DNA of 64,000 nucleotides from an uncultured Pseudomonadales bacterium (GTDB taxonomy: Bacteria; Pseudomonadota; Gammaproteobacteria; Pseudomonadales; Balneatricaceae): NCBI GenBank assembly GCA_937773555.1, contig CALJVT010000005.1, forward strand, positions 472,077 to 536,076, in the 5' to 3' direction. Positions 26,411 through 35,789 of the stretch are shown piece after piece. Under the pieces are notes generated by a model that was given only the letters and a program-made list of their open reading frames with translations, ran no database searches and was not told the DNA's origin. How positions within the stretch are numbered: position 1 is the stretch's first letter; every line of letters begins with the position of its first letter. A program made the position numbers and the translations under genes.

Positions 26411-27100
26411 ATGTTTGCACGAGAACAACTTTCCTATGAAGCAGTAAAGCTTGCGGCTAGGGCAGAAATAACCGATGAAAGCATGCAGAAGGCTGCTTTG
26501 GCTTATTACCAAACCATGAAAACGCGCCATACCGTGCGTGATTTTATTGACCGAGAAGTGCCAGAAGACGTGATTCAAAATTGTATTCGCACGGCAGGCT
26601 CTGCACCCAGTGGGGCCAACCACCAGCCATGGCATTTTGTGGCTATTCGCAACCCAGAAATAAAGCACGCAATGCGTCTAGCAGCCGAAGCCGAGGAAGA
26701 AAAGTTTTACGCAGGCGGTGGTGGTGATGAATGGATTAAAGCGTTAGAACCCATTGGCACTAATGCTGACAAACCCCATTTAGATATCGCCCCATGGTTA
26801 ATTGTTATCTTTGCACAACGCTATGGTGTGTTTGACGATGGCACCCGTTTTAAAAACTACTACGTGCCCGACAGTGTAGGCATAGCCACAGGCTTTCTTA
26901 TTTCTGCGTTGCACCATGCTGGCTTGTACAGCCTCACACATACGCCCAACCCCATGCGCTTTCTCAACAAGCTCCTTGGCCGCCCAAGCCATGAAAAAGC
27001 AGTGATGATATTAGCTGTAGGCCACGCCTCTGCGGACGCCACTGTGCCGGGTGTAGCAAAGATAAAAAAGCCATTAGAAGAAATTCTCACTGTGCTCTAG
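26411..27100 (+). CDS. Iodotyrosine-deiodinase-like nitroreductase-fold flavoprotein
   Basis: 229 residues. RHTVRDF and APSGANHQPWHFVAI are FMN-binding segments of the nitroreductase fold, and LGRPSHEKAVMILAVGH near the end is shared with iodotyrosine deiodinase (IYD). In human IYD, Glu157, Tyr161 and Lys182 clamp the zwitterion of halotyrosine. By hand alignment this protein has the same residues at the same spacing: Glu, then Tyr four positions later in EEEKFYAGG, then Lys 21 residues after the Tyr in GTNADKP. Reductive dehalogenation of halotyrosines is therefore likely. An amino acid ABC transporter gene set lies convergently 33 nt away. Confidence 0.8.
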   Translation: MFAREQLSYEAVKLAARAEITDESMQKAALAYYQTMKTRHTVRDFIDREVPEDVIQNCIRTAGSAPSGANHQPWHFVAIRNPEIKHAMRLAAEAEEEKFYAGGGGDEWIKALEPIGTNADKPHLDIAPWLIVIFAQRYGVFDDGTRFKNYYVPDSVGIATGFLISALHHAGLYSLTHTPNPMRFLNKLLGRPSHEKAVMILAVGHASADATVPGVAKIKKPLEEILTVL

Positions 27101-27133
27101 AAGTTAAAAATAAACCGCAAAGCATCACTCAAA

Positions 27134-27895
27134 TTAGTGCACCAACACCTGACTAAGAAACTTTTTAGTGCGCTGTGATTGTGGGTTCTCAAAGAATGCT
27201 ATGGGCTCATTCGCCTCAACAATTTTACCTTCATCCATAAAGATCACTCGGTCTGCCACTTGCTTGGCAAACCCCATTTCATGGGTAACCACAATCATGG
27301 TCATGCCGCTTTGAGCAAGGTCCGTCATGGTGTCTAGCACCTCAGCTACCATTTCAGGGTCTAGTGCTGAAGTAGGTTCATCAAATAGCATCACCTTGGG
27401 GTTCATGCACAAGCTGCGCGCAATCGCTACGCGCTGCTGCTGCCCTCCTGACAACTGCGCTGGGTATTTGTCTGCTTGCTCAGGAATATTAACCCGTTCT
27501 AAATACCTCATGGCTATTTCGTGGGCTTCTACTGGAGGTACTTTATTAACCCACATTGGCCCTGCTGTGCAGTTTTCTAGAACCGTCATATGAGGAAACA
27601 GATTGAAGTGTTGAAATACCATACCCACTTCAGATCGAACTTTGTCAATGTCTTTCATGTGTTGATGTAACTCAACACCATTGACATTCACCGAGCCAGA
27701 TTGGTGTGCCTCTAGGCGGTTTAAACATCTGATGAGTGTCGATTTACCAGACCCAGAAGGGCCACAAATAACGATACGTTCGCCAATATTAACCTCCAGG
27801 TCAATATTAGTGAGTGCGTGGAAATCACCATAGTATTTATTCATTTCCTTGATGGAAATAATTGGCTGTTTTACCTTCTGATTTGTTTTAGACAT
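27134..27895 (-). CDS. Polar amino acid ABC transporter ATP-binding protein
   Basis: 253 residues with Walker A (GPSGSGKST), signature LSGGQQQR, Walker B ([12 protein letters not shown]) and the switch His (VVTHEMGF). It belongs to the GlnQ/HisP group (COG1126), importers of polar amino acids. It is the third gene of a substrate-binding, permease, ATPase set on the minus strand, 3 nt after the permease stop. Substrate cannot be read from the ATPase. Confidence 0.93.
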   Translation of the reverse strand: MSKTNQKVKQPIISIKEMNKYYGDFHALTNIDLEVNIGERIVICGPSGSGKSTLIRCLNRLEAHQSGSVNVNGVELHQHMKDIDKVRSEVGMVFQHFNLFPHMTVLENCTAGPMWVNKVPPVEAHEIAMRYLERVNIPEQADKYPAQLSGGQQQRVAIARSLCMNPKVMLFDEPTSALDPEMVAEVLDTMTDLAQSGMTMIVVTHEMGFAKQVADRVIFMDEGKIVEANEPIAFFENPQSQRTKKFLSQVLVH

Positions 27896-27898
27896 GAC

Positions 27899-28873
27899 TT
27901 ATCTCGACTGCCGTTTTTGGTATTTACGTTCGATACGAGACTGTATAAGTTCTAATACCATGGTCATCATCCAATACAGCATGGCTGCGGTAATGAGCAT
28001 CTCCATGTGATTAAAGGTTTTGTTGCCCAATGTTCTGGCGAGAAACATGAGCTCCCATACCCCAATAACGGACACGAGTGAGCTATCTTTAAGCATCGCA
28101 ATAAATTGGTTTCCAGTGGGTGGGATAATTAATGGAATAGATTGAGGCAAAATGATCTTGCGCATAATCAGGCTAAATTTGAAACCCAGTGCACGTGACC
28201 CTTCCCATTGACCCGCATCAATGCTCATAATGCCGGCACGGAATATTTCAGTCATATAGGCACCATAACAAAGAGACAAGGCAATAATGCCCGCAGGCAC
28301 TGCATCGATGACGTAGCCAATTTGAGGAAAGCCTAAGTATATAAGATAGACCTGCATTAAGAGTGGCAAGCCCCGAAAAAATGACGTGTAAAAACTGGCA
28401 ATAGCATAGGCAAAGCCATTCGATGACATTTTGGCAACCGCCCCTATGATAGCGATAAACGAGGCGATTACTATGGAGATAGCAGACACATATAAGGTGG
28501 TGAAAATTCCTTGAGTCACCATGAACCAAATTTTACTTCGAATAAACTCAAAACTCAGGTCAAAGCTGTAAAAGAAGGACAAAAATAGAATGAGTAGCTC
28601 TATCCAAACGGAGATAACTTGAAGGCGAAAGTTAGGTATGAGACTGATTGCCAGTAGGTTTAAAACCATTAACACTGCCAACATAAAAGACGTTACAAAA
28701 CGGCCATATAAGCCACTTTTGTCAGGCTCACCAAGGGCCGGTTCAAGTAGATGCCCAATGATGGACTGTGATGGGTCGAAGATAAGAAAACAAACTAGAA
28801 CGGTAGCGAAAAGATAGGCTATAAATTTCGGTTGTCTAAGGAGCAGGTCTTCAGTAACTGTGTCCTGAATCAA
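27899..28873 (-). CDS. Amino acid ABC transporter permease with N-terminal extension
   Basis: 324 residues, about 90 longer than a typical HisM/GlnP permease. The extra N-terminal part adds three hydrophobic helices (near 18-35, 60-80 and 85-105). The core runs from GIFTTLYVSAISIVIASFIA to the EAA loop MTEIFRAGIMSIDAGQWEGS. A single permease gene implies a homodimer. It lies 114 nt downstream of the binding-protein gene, so an internal terminator or a drop in expression between them is possible. Confidence 0.88.
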   Translation of the reverse strand: MIQDTVTEDLLLRQPKFIAYLFATVLVCFLIFDPSQSIIGHLLEPALGEPDKSGLYGRFVTSFMLAVLMVLNLLAISLIPNFRLQVISVWIELLILFLSFFYSFDLSFEFIRSKIWFMVTQGIFTTLYVSAISIVIASFIAIIGAVAKMSSNGFAYAIASFYTSFFRGLPLLMQVYLIYLGFPQIGYVIDAVPAGIIALSLCYGAYMTEIFRAGIMSIDAGQWEGSRALGFKFSLIMRKIILPQSIPLIIPPTGNQFIAMLKDSSLVSVIGVWELMFLARTLGNKTFNHMEMLITAAMLYWMMTMVLELIQSRIERKYQKRQSR

Positions 28874-28987
28874 AATTCGTTCCTACCTTTTAATAGTGCT
28901 AATGACTATTCAGGTTGTCTCAAATGTAACCGGGCATTACGAGTAATACCCGGGTTTACAGAGCATCCGAACAGGTCGGTTTTCTAG

Positions 28988-29818
28988 TTATTTAACTGTT
29001 GCGTAGTCTACGCCATACCATTTCTTAGAGATGGTGCTTAAAACGCCATCTGCTCGCATTGATGCAACAATACTGGCAACTTTTTCGTTAAGTTCACTAT
29101 CACCCAAGTCAACTGTTACAGCCAGTGGCTCGTAGAAAATGGGAGACCCAACCACTTTAAGCGGGTAGCCGTTCTCAATCGCTTCTAAAATAGTGGGCAA
29201 GCTACTAACAACACCATCAAGCCGAACACCATCACCTAAACGAAGGTCGTCTAGCGCGATGACTGAGGTTTCATATGATCTAATTTCGGCATTATCAATT
29301 TGGAAATCAAATGCAGGCGCGCCTTCAGCATCAATAATGAGGTCATGCTGCAGGTAAAGTTCAAAAGTAGTGCCTGTGCCAGTGCCTACTTTCTTACCGT
29401 TTAGGCCAGAGAGCTGGGCTATGCCAGAGCTTGCATGCACTGCTACAGCAGCTGGTGTGTAATAGTAAACCGCAGGGAAAGACAATATTTCTGCACGTTG
29501 TTTAGTAGGTGTCATTGAGCCCACATGCATGTCCCAACGGCCGTACCAGTTACCAGCGGTGATTACATCCCAGTTAGGCGTAATAAATTCAACTTCAGCA
29601 CCCATACGTTTAGCAATTTCACGTGCAACATCCACGTCAAAACCATCCATTTCGTTTTGGTCATTAATAAACGACTGTGGCGGCCAGTTGGCATCAGTGG
29701 CTATTTTGATCGTTTTAGTGGACATAATTTTGTCCAAAACTCCACCAGCATATGCAGTGTTTACTGACAACAAGCCAGCTAGCAGTACCGTACCTAATAC
29801 AGGTTTTAATAGTTTCAT
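28988..29818 (-). CDS. Amino acid ABC transporter substrate-binding protein
   Basis: 276 residues with a Sec signal peptide (MKLLKPVLGTVLLAGLLSVN, cleavage after AYA near residue 24). KIATDANWPPQSFINDQNEM and GFDVDVAREIAKRMGAEVEF are the N-terminal lobe motifs of the family 3 solute-binding proteins, and the DMHVGSMTPTKQRAEILSF segment carries the residues that bind the alpha-amino acid group. It feeds the permease downstream. The nearby deiodinase-like gene makes an aromatic or halogenated amino acid a possible ligand; that is inference. Confidence 0.9.
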   Translation of the reverse strand: MKLLKPVLGTVLLAGLLSVNTAYAGGVLDKIMSTKTIKIATDANWPPQSFINDQNEMDGFDVDVAREIAKRMGAEVEFITPNWDVITAGNWYGRWDMHVGSMTPTKQRAEILSFPAVYYYTPAAVAVHASSGIAQLSGLNGKKVGTGTGTTFELYLQHDLIIDAEGAPAFDFQIDNAEIRSYETSVIALDDLRLGDGVRLDGVVSSLPTILEAIENGYPLKVVGSPIFYEPLAVTVDLGDSELNEKVASIVASMRADGVLSTISKKWYGVDYATVK

Positions 29819-30004
29819 TTTGACATTTTCCTCATGTTTTTTATTTTAATGTGTTACCTAAGCCATCACCCAGCAAGACAAACCTGCTGTGCTTTGCTTC
29901 CATCGACTATACACCCGATCGTATCATAAACAATAGCATTTAAATGATTAAAGAGAAGAGGCCTAATGTAACGCAATTAAACAATACTGTTAAAAACATA
30001 ATGG

Positions 30005-30940
30005 CTAAAGTTTGGCCAGTTCTGTGGCGATATTAGCCCCAAGACGGGCATTGTTTAATACCAGTTGGATATTGGCCGCCAAGCTTTCGCCTTGAGTCAC
30101 TTGTGCAATTTTAGATAATAAAAACGGGGTGCTTTGTTTACCGTGGATACCCTGCTCCTGCATTTCCACAATGGCTTCAGCGATGACCTGCTCTATGATC
30201 ACTGGGTCCATGGCATAAGCATCTGGAATGGGATTAGCCACTACCACACCACCAGCCAAGCCCATGTGCCATTTTGCCAACAGTACTTGCGCTATGCTGG
30301 CTGCAGAATCTAAACAATAGTCCACCTCAAAGCCACTGCTTTGAGTATAAAATGCAGGCATTACCTTGGTTTTATAACCCACTACAGGAACACCATGGGT
30401 TTCTAGGTATTCTAATGTAAGGCCTATATCTAAAATAGACTTTACACCGGCACACACCACAGCGACCGACGTGCTGGCCAGTTCTTGTAAGTCTGCAGAA
30501 ATGTCCATGGTTGTTTCTGCATGACGATGAACACCCCCTATGCCTCCCGTTGCAAATACCTTAATCCCTGCCATCGCCGCAATAATCATGGTGGAAGCTA
30601 CGGTTGTAGCACCGTCTTGCTTTTGTGCCGCGATAAAAGGCATGTCTCGGCGGCTGGTTTTAATAACCTTAAACCCACTTTTGCCAAGGTGGGTAATTTG
30701 TTGTTCAGTTAAGCCTACGGTTAAGCGGCCATTAATAATGGCAATAGTCGCGGGTTCTGCACCGTTATCTCGCACTGCCTGCTCTACTAACATGGCTGTT
30801 TCTACATTCTGTGGGTAAGGCATTCCATGAGAAATGATGGTAGATTCTAAGGCCACAACAGGCTTATTGTTAGCCAATGCCTGTTGAATACGCGGGTGTA
30901 TATCAAGGTAAGTGTTTAACTGAGTGGGGTTATGCTGCAC
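30005..30940 (-). CDS. psuG: Pseudouridine-5'-phosphate glycosidase
   Basis: 311 residues, full length. VALESTIISHGMPYPQN at the N-terminus, the ATGGIGGVHR loop near residue 130 and DISADLQELA are hallmarks of PsuG, which splits pseudouridine 5'-phosphate into uracil and ribose 5-phosphate. It overlaps psuK by 25 nt on the minus strand and is the last gene of a seven-gene operon. A stop-proximal U-rich region follows, but I see no clear hairpin. Confidence 0.93.
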   Translation of the reverse strand: MQHNPTQLNTYLDIHPRIQQALANNKPVVALESTIISHGMPYPQNVETAMLVEQAVRDNGAEPATIAIINGRLTVGLTEQQITHLGKSGFKVIKTSRRDMPFIAAQKQDGATTVASTMIIAAMAGIKVFATGGIGGVHRHAETTMDISADLQELASTSVAVVCAGVKSILDIGLTLEYLETHGVPVVGYKTKVMPAFYTQSSGFEVDYCLDSAASIAQVLLAKWHMGLAGGVVVANPIPDAYAMDPVIIEQVIAEAIVEMQEQGIHGKQSTPFLLSKIAQVTQGESLAANIQLVLNNARLGANIATELAKL

Positions 30941-31914
30941 GGGGTTTCCTTTAACATGCGAAGTAGTAATTCAGGTGTTAGGTGAGGGCTAATAGTGGTT
31001 TCGCTGGCCATAGCAATTTGAGCACATGCCAGCGCACTCGCTGCAGCATGCTGGGCATCACTGCCTTGCAACCACGCACTGCCTATGGCGGCCATCATAG
31101 CATCTCCAGCACCATTACTATTGACTATATGAGTGGCTTTTACAGGCGCGCTAGGCGCCATAATAAAGCTTTGAGAGGCATCACTATAAAGTAAGCCCCT
31201 GGAACCTAGGCTTAAGTATAAATGCTTTACGCCTTGGTGCATAAACCAATGGGCTAAGTCTAGTAGCTGCCGGCTGTTAGGGTTTTCACCAAGGTGCACA
31301 CCAGAGATGGCTTGGGCTTCTATTAAATTAGGCTTAAGGCTATGTATGTGTGATAAAAATGGGGTTATGCGAGTGGCTTTAGTAACAGACACCGTATCTA
31401 CAAAAAAATGTTGTTGTGGCAGATTTTTAACCAAAAACGCCAAACAGTCTGGCGCCAAGTTGGCATCTAGCACCACCATTGACGCAGCGGTTAATTGTGG
31501 CAAAAACGCCTGTAGTTGGGTTGCACCAAACTGATCAATCAACGTCATGTCAGCAATAGCAACCTGCATGTCACCCGTTTCATCAACAATTGATAAGTAG
31601 GTTGAGGTGGATTCGCCTGCTAGGGTTGCCATACCGTCAGTGTTAATGCCCAATTGCTGACAGTGACGCCTAAGAAACGTACCGTTGGCATCATCCCCTA
31701 AAGGCGCCATTAACTGGCAAGACTGGCCCAGACGAATAAGGTTTTCAGCTATATTTCGGCCCACACCACCAGGGCTAGATGACACTTTACCAGGGTTAGA
31801 CGTGTGCTGCTTTAATTGCTTTTGGGGTGCGCCCAAGAGGTCTATGTTTGCGCCACCAACGACCACACAGTGAGGTTTTATAAGAACTCCGCATGGCTGT
31901 CTGGCTGCTGGCAC
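30916..31914 (-). CDS. psuK: PfkB-family pseudouridine kinase
   Basis: 332 residues. VVVGGANIDLLG and PGGVGRNIAENLIRLGQSC are the N-terminal PfkB motifs and NSNGAGDAMMAAIGSAW is the C-terminal motif with the catalytic Asp. It should phosphorylate pseudouridine at the 5' position, the step before PsuG, with which it overlaps by 25 nt. The only plausible ATG start (31914) lies 37 nt inside the upstream HisA-like gene, so the three genes are translationally coupled. Confidence 0.88.
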   Translation of the reverse strand: MPAARQPCGVLIKPHCVVVGGANIDLLGAPQKQLKQHTSNPGKVSSSPGGVGRNIAENLIRLGQSCQLMAPLGDDANGTFLRRHCQQLGINTDGMATLAGESTSTYLSIVDETGDMQVAIADMTLIDQFGATQLQAFLPQLTAASMVVLDANLAPDCLAFLVKNLPQQHFFVDTVSVTKATRITPFLSHIHSLKPNLIEAQAISGVHLGENPNSRQLLDLAHWFMHQGVKHLYLSLGSRGLLYSDASQSFIMAPSAPVKATHIVNSNGAGDAMMAAIGSAWLQGSDAQHAAASALACAQIAMASETTISPHLTPELLLRMLKETPCSITPLS

Positions 31915-32621
31915 ACGGCTAACGCATCTACAAGGGATACTGCCCCATTCATAAGCGCACGGCCTACAACAACGCCTGCAATGTTAGGCAACATACGCAA
32001 AGTAGAAATGTCATCTAAGGTTTTCACCGCACCACTTGAGATCACTGGAATATGCAGTTCATCTACCATTTTAGTCGTAATAGCAAAGGTGGCTTCTGGG
32101 TGATCATCGTCAAGGTCTATATCGGTATAAATAATAGCGGCTACTCCACGCTCTTGCAGATCCAGAGCAATTTCCAAGGGTGTGTAGATGGTTTCCTCGG
32201 TCCAACCATGGCACATTACTTTATTTTGGCGAGCGTCGATAGAGACAACCACTTGACCTGGGTACTGGTTACATAATTCGTGTAAAAAATGTCGATCCTC
32301 TATGGCTGCAGTGCCTATGACTACGCGTGAGGCGCCATGATCAAACCACCAGCGAGCACCCTCTATGGTGCGGATTCCACCGCCCACTTGTACCGGCACA
32401 TCGACCGCTTGAATAATGTCTAACACCGCTTTGTGGTTGTCATGACCGCCTCGCATTACGTTATCTAAATCTACCACATGCAGCACTTGGGCACCATTTG
32501 CAACATGCTGCTGTGCTGCCTGTAGGGGAGTAATGTCATAAACAATGGGATCTTGCATGTGGCCACGGCGTAAATTAACACAACGGCCCTTTTGGATTTC
32601 TATGTCTGGATAAATAACCAT
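31878..32621 (-). CDS. Divergent HisA-like (beta/alpha)8-barrel protein
   Basis: 247 residues, the length of HisA. The phosphate-binding VQVGGGIRTIEGA and VVVGRALMNG segments, SIDAR and YTDID are kept. By hand alignment the first catalytic Asp of HisA (PAIDLLEG) falls on a Glu here (PDIEIQKG), and the SRDGTL loop after the second catalytic Asp reads LDDDHPEA. No other histidine gene is nearby; instead it overlaps psuK by 37 nt. It may therefore isomerise another phosphoribosyl compound, or simply be a relocated histidine gene. The fold call is firm, the function is not. Confidence 0.72.
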   Translation of the reverse strand: MVIYPDIEIQKGRCVNLRRGHMQDPIVYDITPLQAAQQHVANGAQVLHVVDLDNVMRGGHDNHKAVLDIIQAVDVPVQVGGGIRTIEGARWWFDHGASRVVIGTAAIEDRHFLHELCNQYPGQVVVSIDARQNKVMCHGWTEETIYTPLEIALDLQERGVAAIIYTDIDLDDDHPEATFAITTKMVDELHIPVISSGAVKTLDDISTLRMLPNIAGVVVGRALMNGAVSLVDALAVCQQPDSHAEFL

Positions 32622-32696
32622 CTTTGAACTCCTATGTATTCACCTTCTTCTAGCATACTCTGCCGTGGCAAAAAATCCAGCGTTAAGGGTTCTACA

Positions 32697-33911
32697 TCAA
32701 CCTTTAGCAAGGAGTTTAGGCGGCTTGTTAAGGTAGAGCATGGCTACAAAAGCTGCCCAAGAAGTCACTGCAAAACCAAGCACCAAAGGCAACACCGTTC
32801 CATCAAAAGACATCCCCACCCACATACCAATGGGCACCGACACCAAGGTAGAACAAGAGCCAACAACTGAAGCGCCCATGCCCGCAAGCTTACCTAGGGG
32901 TTCCATGGCTAGGGCATTAAGATTGCCGAAGCGGAACCCAACGCCAAAGAAAATAATACTACACAAGGCCATAAATTCGCCTAAACTTGGGCCTGTCGCT
33001 AGGCTTTGGGCGTAGAGATAGAAAGCCACACACGCAATCCCAGTGATCACATTAGTCACTTGCACCAGAGCATACATTCCAAAACGCATAACCAACTTTG
33101 CATTGAGCAGCGATGCCATTATGGTAGGCAGCGCCAAAACGCCAAAATAAAGTGGGAAGGCTTCCCCCACACCATATACTTGTTGGAATATTTGCAAGCT
33201 TGAACTCAGGTAGCCCATAAAGGCACCTAGCACTAAGCCAGCCACAAAGGAGTACCCCGTAGCAATGGGATTCACCAACACTTGCACCATGGTGTGCCAG
33301 AGTTTTTTGGGGTGCAATGATAAGCGGTTTTCAGGCTTTAGTGTTTCATCTAAGCGCACATAGACCCATGCAAACATTACTGCAGCAAACACCACATAGA
33401 AGCCAAAAATCCACTGCCACGGACCAACCAGCAAGATACCTTGCCCCACTAAAGGCGCCATAATAGGCACCGCCATAAATAACGTCATGGCAAAGGACAT
33501 AGTCCGCGCCATGGCTGCACCACTAAAGCAGTCTCTCACTAAAGCCACCACCATTACCCGTGGCCCTGAAGCACCAAAACCCTGTAAAAAGCGCCCAACT
33601 AACATCATTTCCAAAGACTCAGCCCAAACACTAATAAAGCTGCCCAAACAAAAAATCCCTAAACCCACAAATATACTGCGCTTGCGGCCATAGGTATCAG
33701 ACACTGGGCCATAGACCAACTGGCCCAAAGCGTGGCCTACAAAGACACTGGTCACCACTAATTGAATAGCGTTGCCATTGACACCAAAATCTAACGCCAT
33801 ACGGCCTAATGCTGGCAGCATAGCATCTGTTGTGAGGGCCACCATGGCCATAAGCAAGGCAATAATAAAGATGAATTCGCGTTGGCCCATAGACACTTTC
33901 GATCTTCTCAC
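32697..33911 (-). CDS. Bcr/CflA-family MFS permease
   Basis: 404 residues and 12 hydrophobic helices. The motif A loop GPVSDTYGRKRSIFVGLGIF and the TDAMLPALGRMALDFGV opening are those of Bcr/CflA drug/proton antiporters. The start is 4 nt after the TRAP large-subunit stop, so it belongs to the TRAP-MFS-hisA-like-psuK-psuG operon. In that context a nucleoside or metabolite permease role is as likely as drug export. An alternative ATG lies seven codons in. Confidence 0.85.
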   Translation of the reverse strand: MRRSKVSMGQREFIFIIALLMAMVALTTDAMLPALGRMALDFGVNGNAIQLVVTSVFVGHALGQLVYGPVSDTYGRKRSIFVGLGIFCLGSFISVWAESLEMMLVGRFLQGFGASGPRVMVVALVRDCFSGAAMARTMSFAMTLFMAVPIMAPLVGQGILLVGPWQWIFGFYVVFAAVMFAWVYVRLDETLKPENRLSLHPKKLWHTMVQVLVNPIATGYSFVAGLVLGAFMGYLSSSLQIFQQVYGVGEAFPLYFGVLALPTIMASLLNAKLVMRFGMYALVQVTNVITGIACVAFYLYAQSLATGPSLGEFMALCSIIFFGVGFRFGNLNALAMEPLGKLAGMGASVVGSCSTLVSVPIGMWVGMSFDGTVLPLVLGFAVTSWAAFVAMLYLNKPPKLLAKG

Positions 33912-33915
33912 TGTG

Positions 33916-35250
33916 CTAGTTTGCCATTAAATTAGGCAGCCAAAGCACCATCCCAGGAAGCAATATAAGGGTCATTAAACGCACAATATCAACAATCCAA
34001 AACGGCGTTACACCACGGAATATGGTACTTAGCTTAACGTCATCAAGCATGCTTTTCAGTACAAATACATTAAGCCCCACAGGCGGCGTAATGAGGCTAA
34101 TTTCAGTAATCACCACGACAATAATACCAAACCAAACTAAGGCCATATCTGGGTCCATTAAGGCTTCGGAGTAATCGCCTAAATCAAGCCCCAATACCAA
34201 AGGATAAAATACCGGCACGGTTAGCATAATCATAGATAAGCTTTCTAGCACTGTGCCTAGAATTACATAGACCAGCATAATAAGCATAATGACGGCGATA
34301 GCTGATAAGTCAAAAGACACTACCCACTCTGATAATAGCTCTGGCAGGCCAGCAATATTAACGTAGTTTGAGAAGATTTCTGCACCAATTAAAATCACAA
34401 AAATCATAGTCGTAGTGCGAGCGCTCTCAACGAGGGTGTCCATTAACGATTGTAGGCTTAAACGGCGCCGAATTAAGGCAATGAGAAAAGCACCAGAAGC
34501 ACCAATGCCAGCCGCTTCTGTAGGCGTAAAGATGCCCCCATAGATGCCACCAATCACCAAGGTAAACAAGCCTAATACGCCCGACACACCCCAAAGCGCT
34601 TGCAAGCGTTTAGGCCATGAAAAGCGCTCCCCTTTGGGGCCTTTTTCTGGTTTTAAGGTTACTGTTACTAGCACAGCCACCAAGTAAAACAACACCCCTA
34701 ATAGGCCTGGCAAAATACCCGCAATAAATAGTAAACCAATATCGGTTTCGGTCATAATGCCAAAGATAATAAGGATAACACTGGGCGGTATTAAAATACC
34801 TAAAGTGCCTCCAGCAGCAATACAGCCTGCCGCTAAACCTTCGTCGTAACCGTATTTTTTCATCGGTGGCATAGCGACCTTAGACATAGTGGCAGCAGTC
34901 GCTAAACTAGAACCACACACCGCACTAAAACCACCACAAGCCACTATTGTAGCCATCGCTAAGCCACCCCGACGATGGCCTAAAAAAGCATTAGCCGCGT
35001 TATATAACTCATCAGACAACCCTGCTCTACTTACAAAATTCCCCATTAAAATAAATAAAGGCACTACCGAAAGGCCATAATTAAGGCCAGTGTCATAAGT
35101 GATTATAGTGGCCATGGCCAAGGAACCAGAAAAACTAGTCATTAAACCAAAGCCCACAAACCCGACAAGGCCCATAGCAAAGGCAATAGGCATACGCACC
35201 AAAATGACCAGGGTGAGCATGGCAGCAAAGGCAATTAAAGATTCATACAT
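33916..35250 (-). CDS. TRAP transporter large permease subunit (second system)
   Basis: 444 residues with about 12 helices and the DctM repeats GGTLGILIPPSVILIIFGIM and LITPPVGLNVFVLKSM. It follows its small subunit by 5 nt. Unlike the first TRAP set in the window, no sensor kinase pair adjoins it. The genes after it (MFS, HisA-like, psuK, psuG) suggest its solute may be a nucleoside or related compound rather than a dicarboxylate. Confidence 0.93.
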   Translation of the reverse strand: MYESLIAFAAMLTLVILVRMPIAFAMGLVGFVGFGLMTSFSGSLAMATIITYDTGLNYGLSVVPLFILMGNFVSRAGLSDELYNAANAFLGHRRGGLAMATIVACGGFSAVCGSSLATAATMSKVAMPPMKKYGYDEGLAAGCIAAGGTLGILIPPSVILIIFGIMTETDIGLLFIAGILPGLLGVLFYLVAVLVTVTLKPEKGPKGERFSWPKRLQALWGVSGVLGLFTLVIGGIYGGIFTPTEAAGIGASGAFLIALIRRRLSLQSLMDTLVESARTTTMIFVILIGAEIFSNYVNIAGLPELLSEWVVSFDLSAIAVIMLIMLVYVILGTVLESLSMIMLTVPVFYPLVLGLDLGDYSEALMDPDMALVWFGIIVVVITEISLITPPVGLNVFVLKSMLDDVKLSTIFRGVTPFWIVDIVRLMTLILLPGMVLWLPNLMAN

Positions 35251-35255
35251 GTTAA

Positions 35256-35789
35256 CTATGCTTTTCTAGAGGGAGGTAACACGCCTGCGCGGGCATATTG
35301 CCAAGTGAGTAATAGAGCAAGCACACTGCTCATCCCTAAGGCAATACTAATATAAAAGTACACGGGCGCGGTGGGTAAATATAGCATGGCGGTTCGGTCA
35401 CCATAGTGCACCGACTCAAGGGCTTTGTTCCATACTTTATAGCTAATGCCAGCTAAAACAATGGTGGTGATTAACGCAATAGCCACATCCCTTAACCAAG
35501 CAAAAAAACGCGGCACAAAAGCATCAATGAGATCGACAGTAATATTCTGATCTTTGGCGACAACTAAAGGCAAGGCCGAAAATATGATCGCAGCTAACAG
35601 CAGTTCAGTGATTTCGAAGCTACCATTTACTGGAGAATTAAAGCCATAACGGCCCACCACGTCCACTAAGGTGATCAGCATTAAAACCAACAAAAAGGTG
35701 GCCGCTAGGCCACCCAATATACGCTGCAGCACAAACTGCATAAAGGGACCAGACTTTAATGTCCGGCCACTTAACTCACTAAGTGACAT
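35256..35789 (-). CDS. TRAP transporter small permease subunit (second system)
   Basis: 177 residues with four hydrophobic helices and the DctQ-type VVGRYGFNSPVNGSFEITEL segment. It shares one base with the stop of the binding-protein gene (35789) and precedes the large subunit. It anchors to the large subunit in the inner membrane. Confidence 0.9.
   Translation of the reverse strand: MSLSELSGRTLKSGPFMQFVLQRILGGLAATFLLVLMLITLVDVVGRYGFNSPVNGSFEITELLLAAIIFSALPLVVAKDQNITVDLIDAFVPRFFAWLRDVAIALITTIVLAGISYKVWNKALESVHYGDRTAMLYLPTAPVYFYISIALGMSSVLALLLTWQYARAGVLPPSRKA

Noticed and set aside
31914-32621. Calling the HisA-like gene plain hisA
   Set aside because: The first catalytic Asp appears replaced by Glu, the loop after the second differs, and it is coupled to psuK rather than to histidine genes; a neutral family name is safer.
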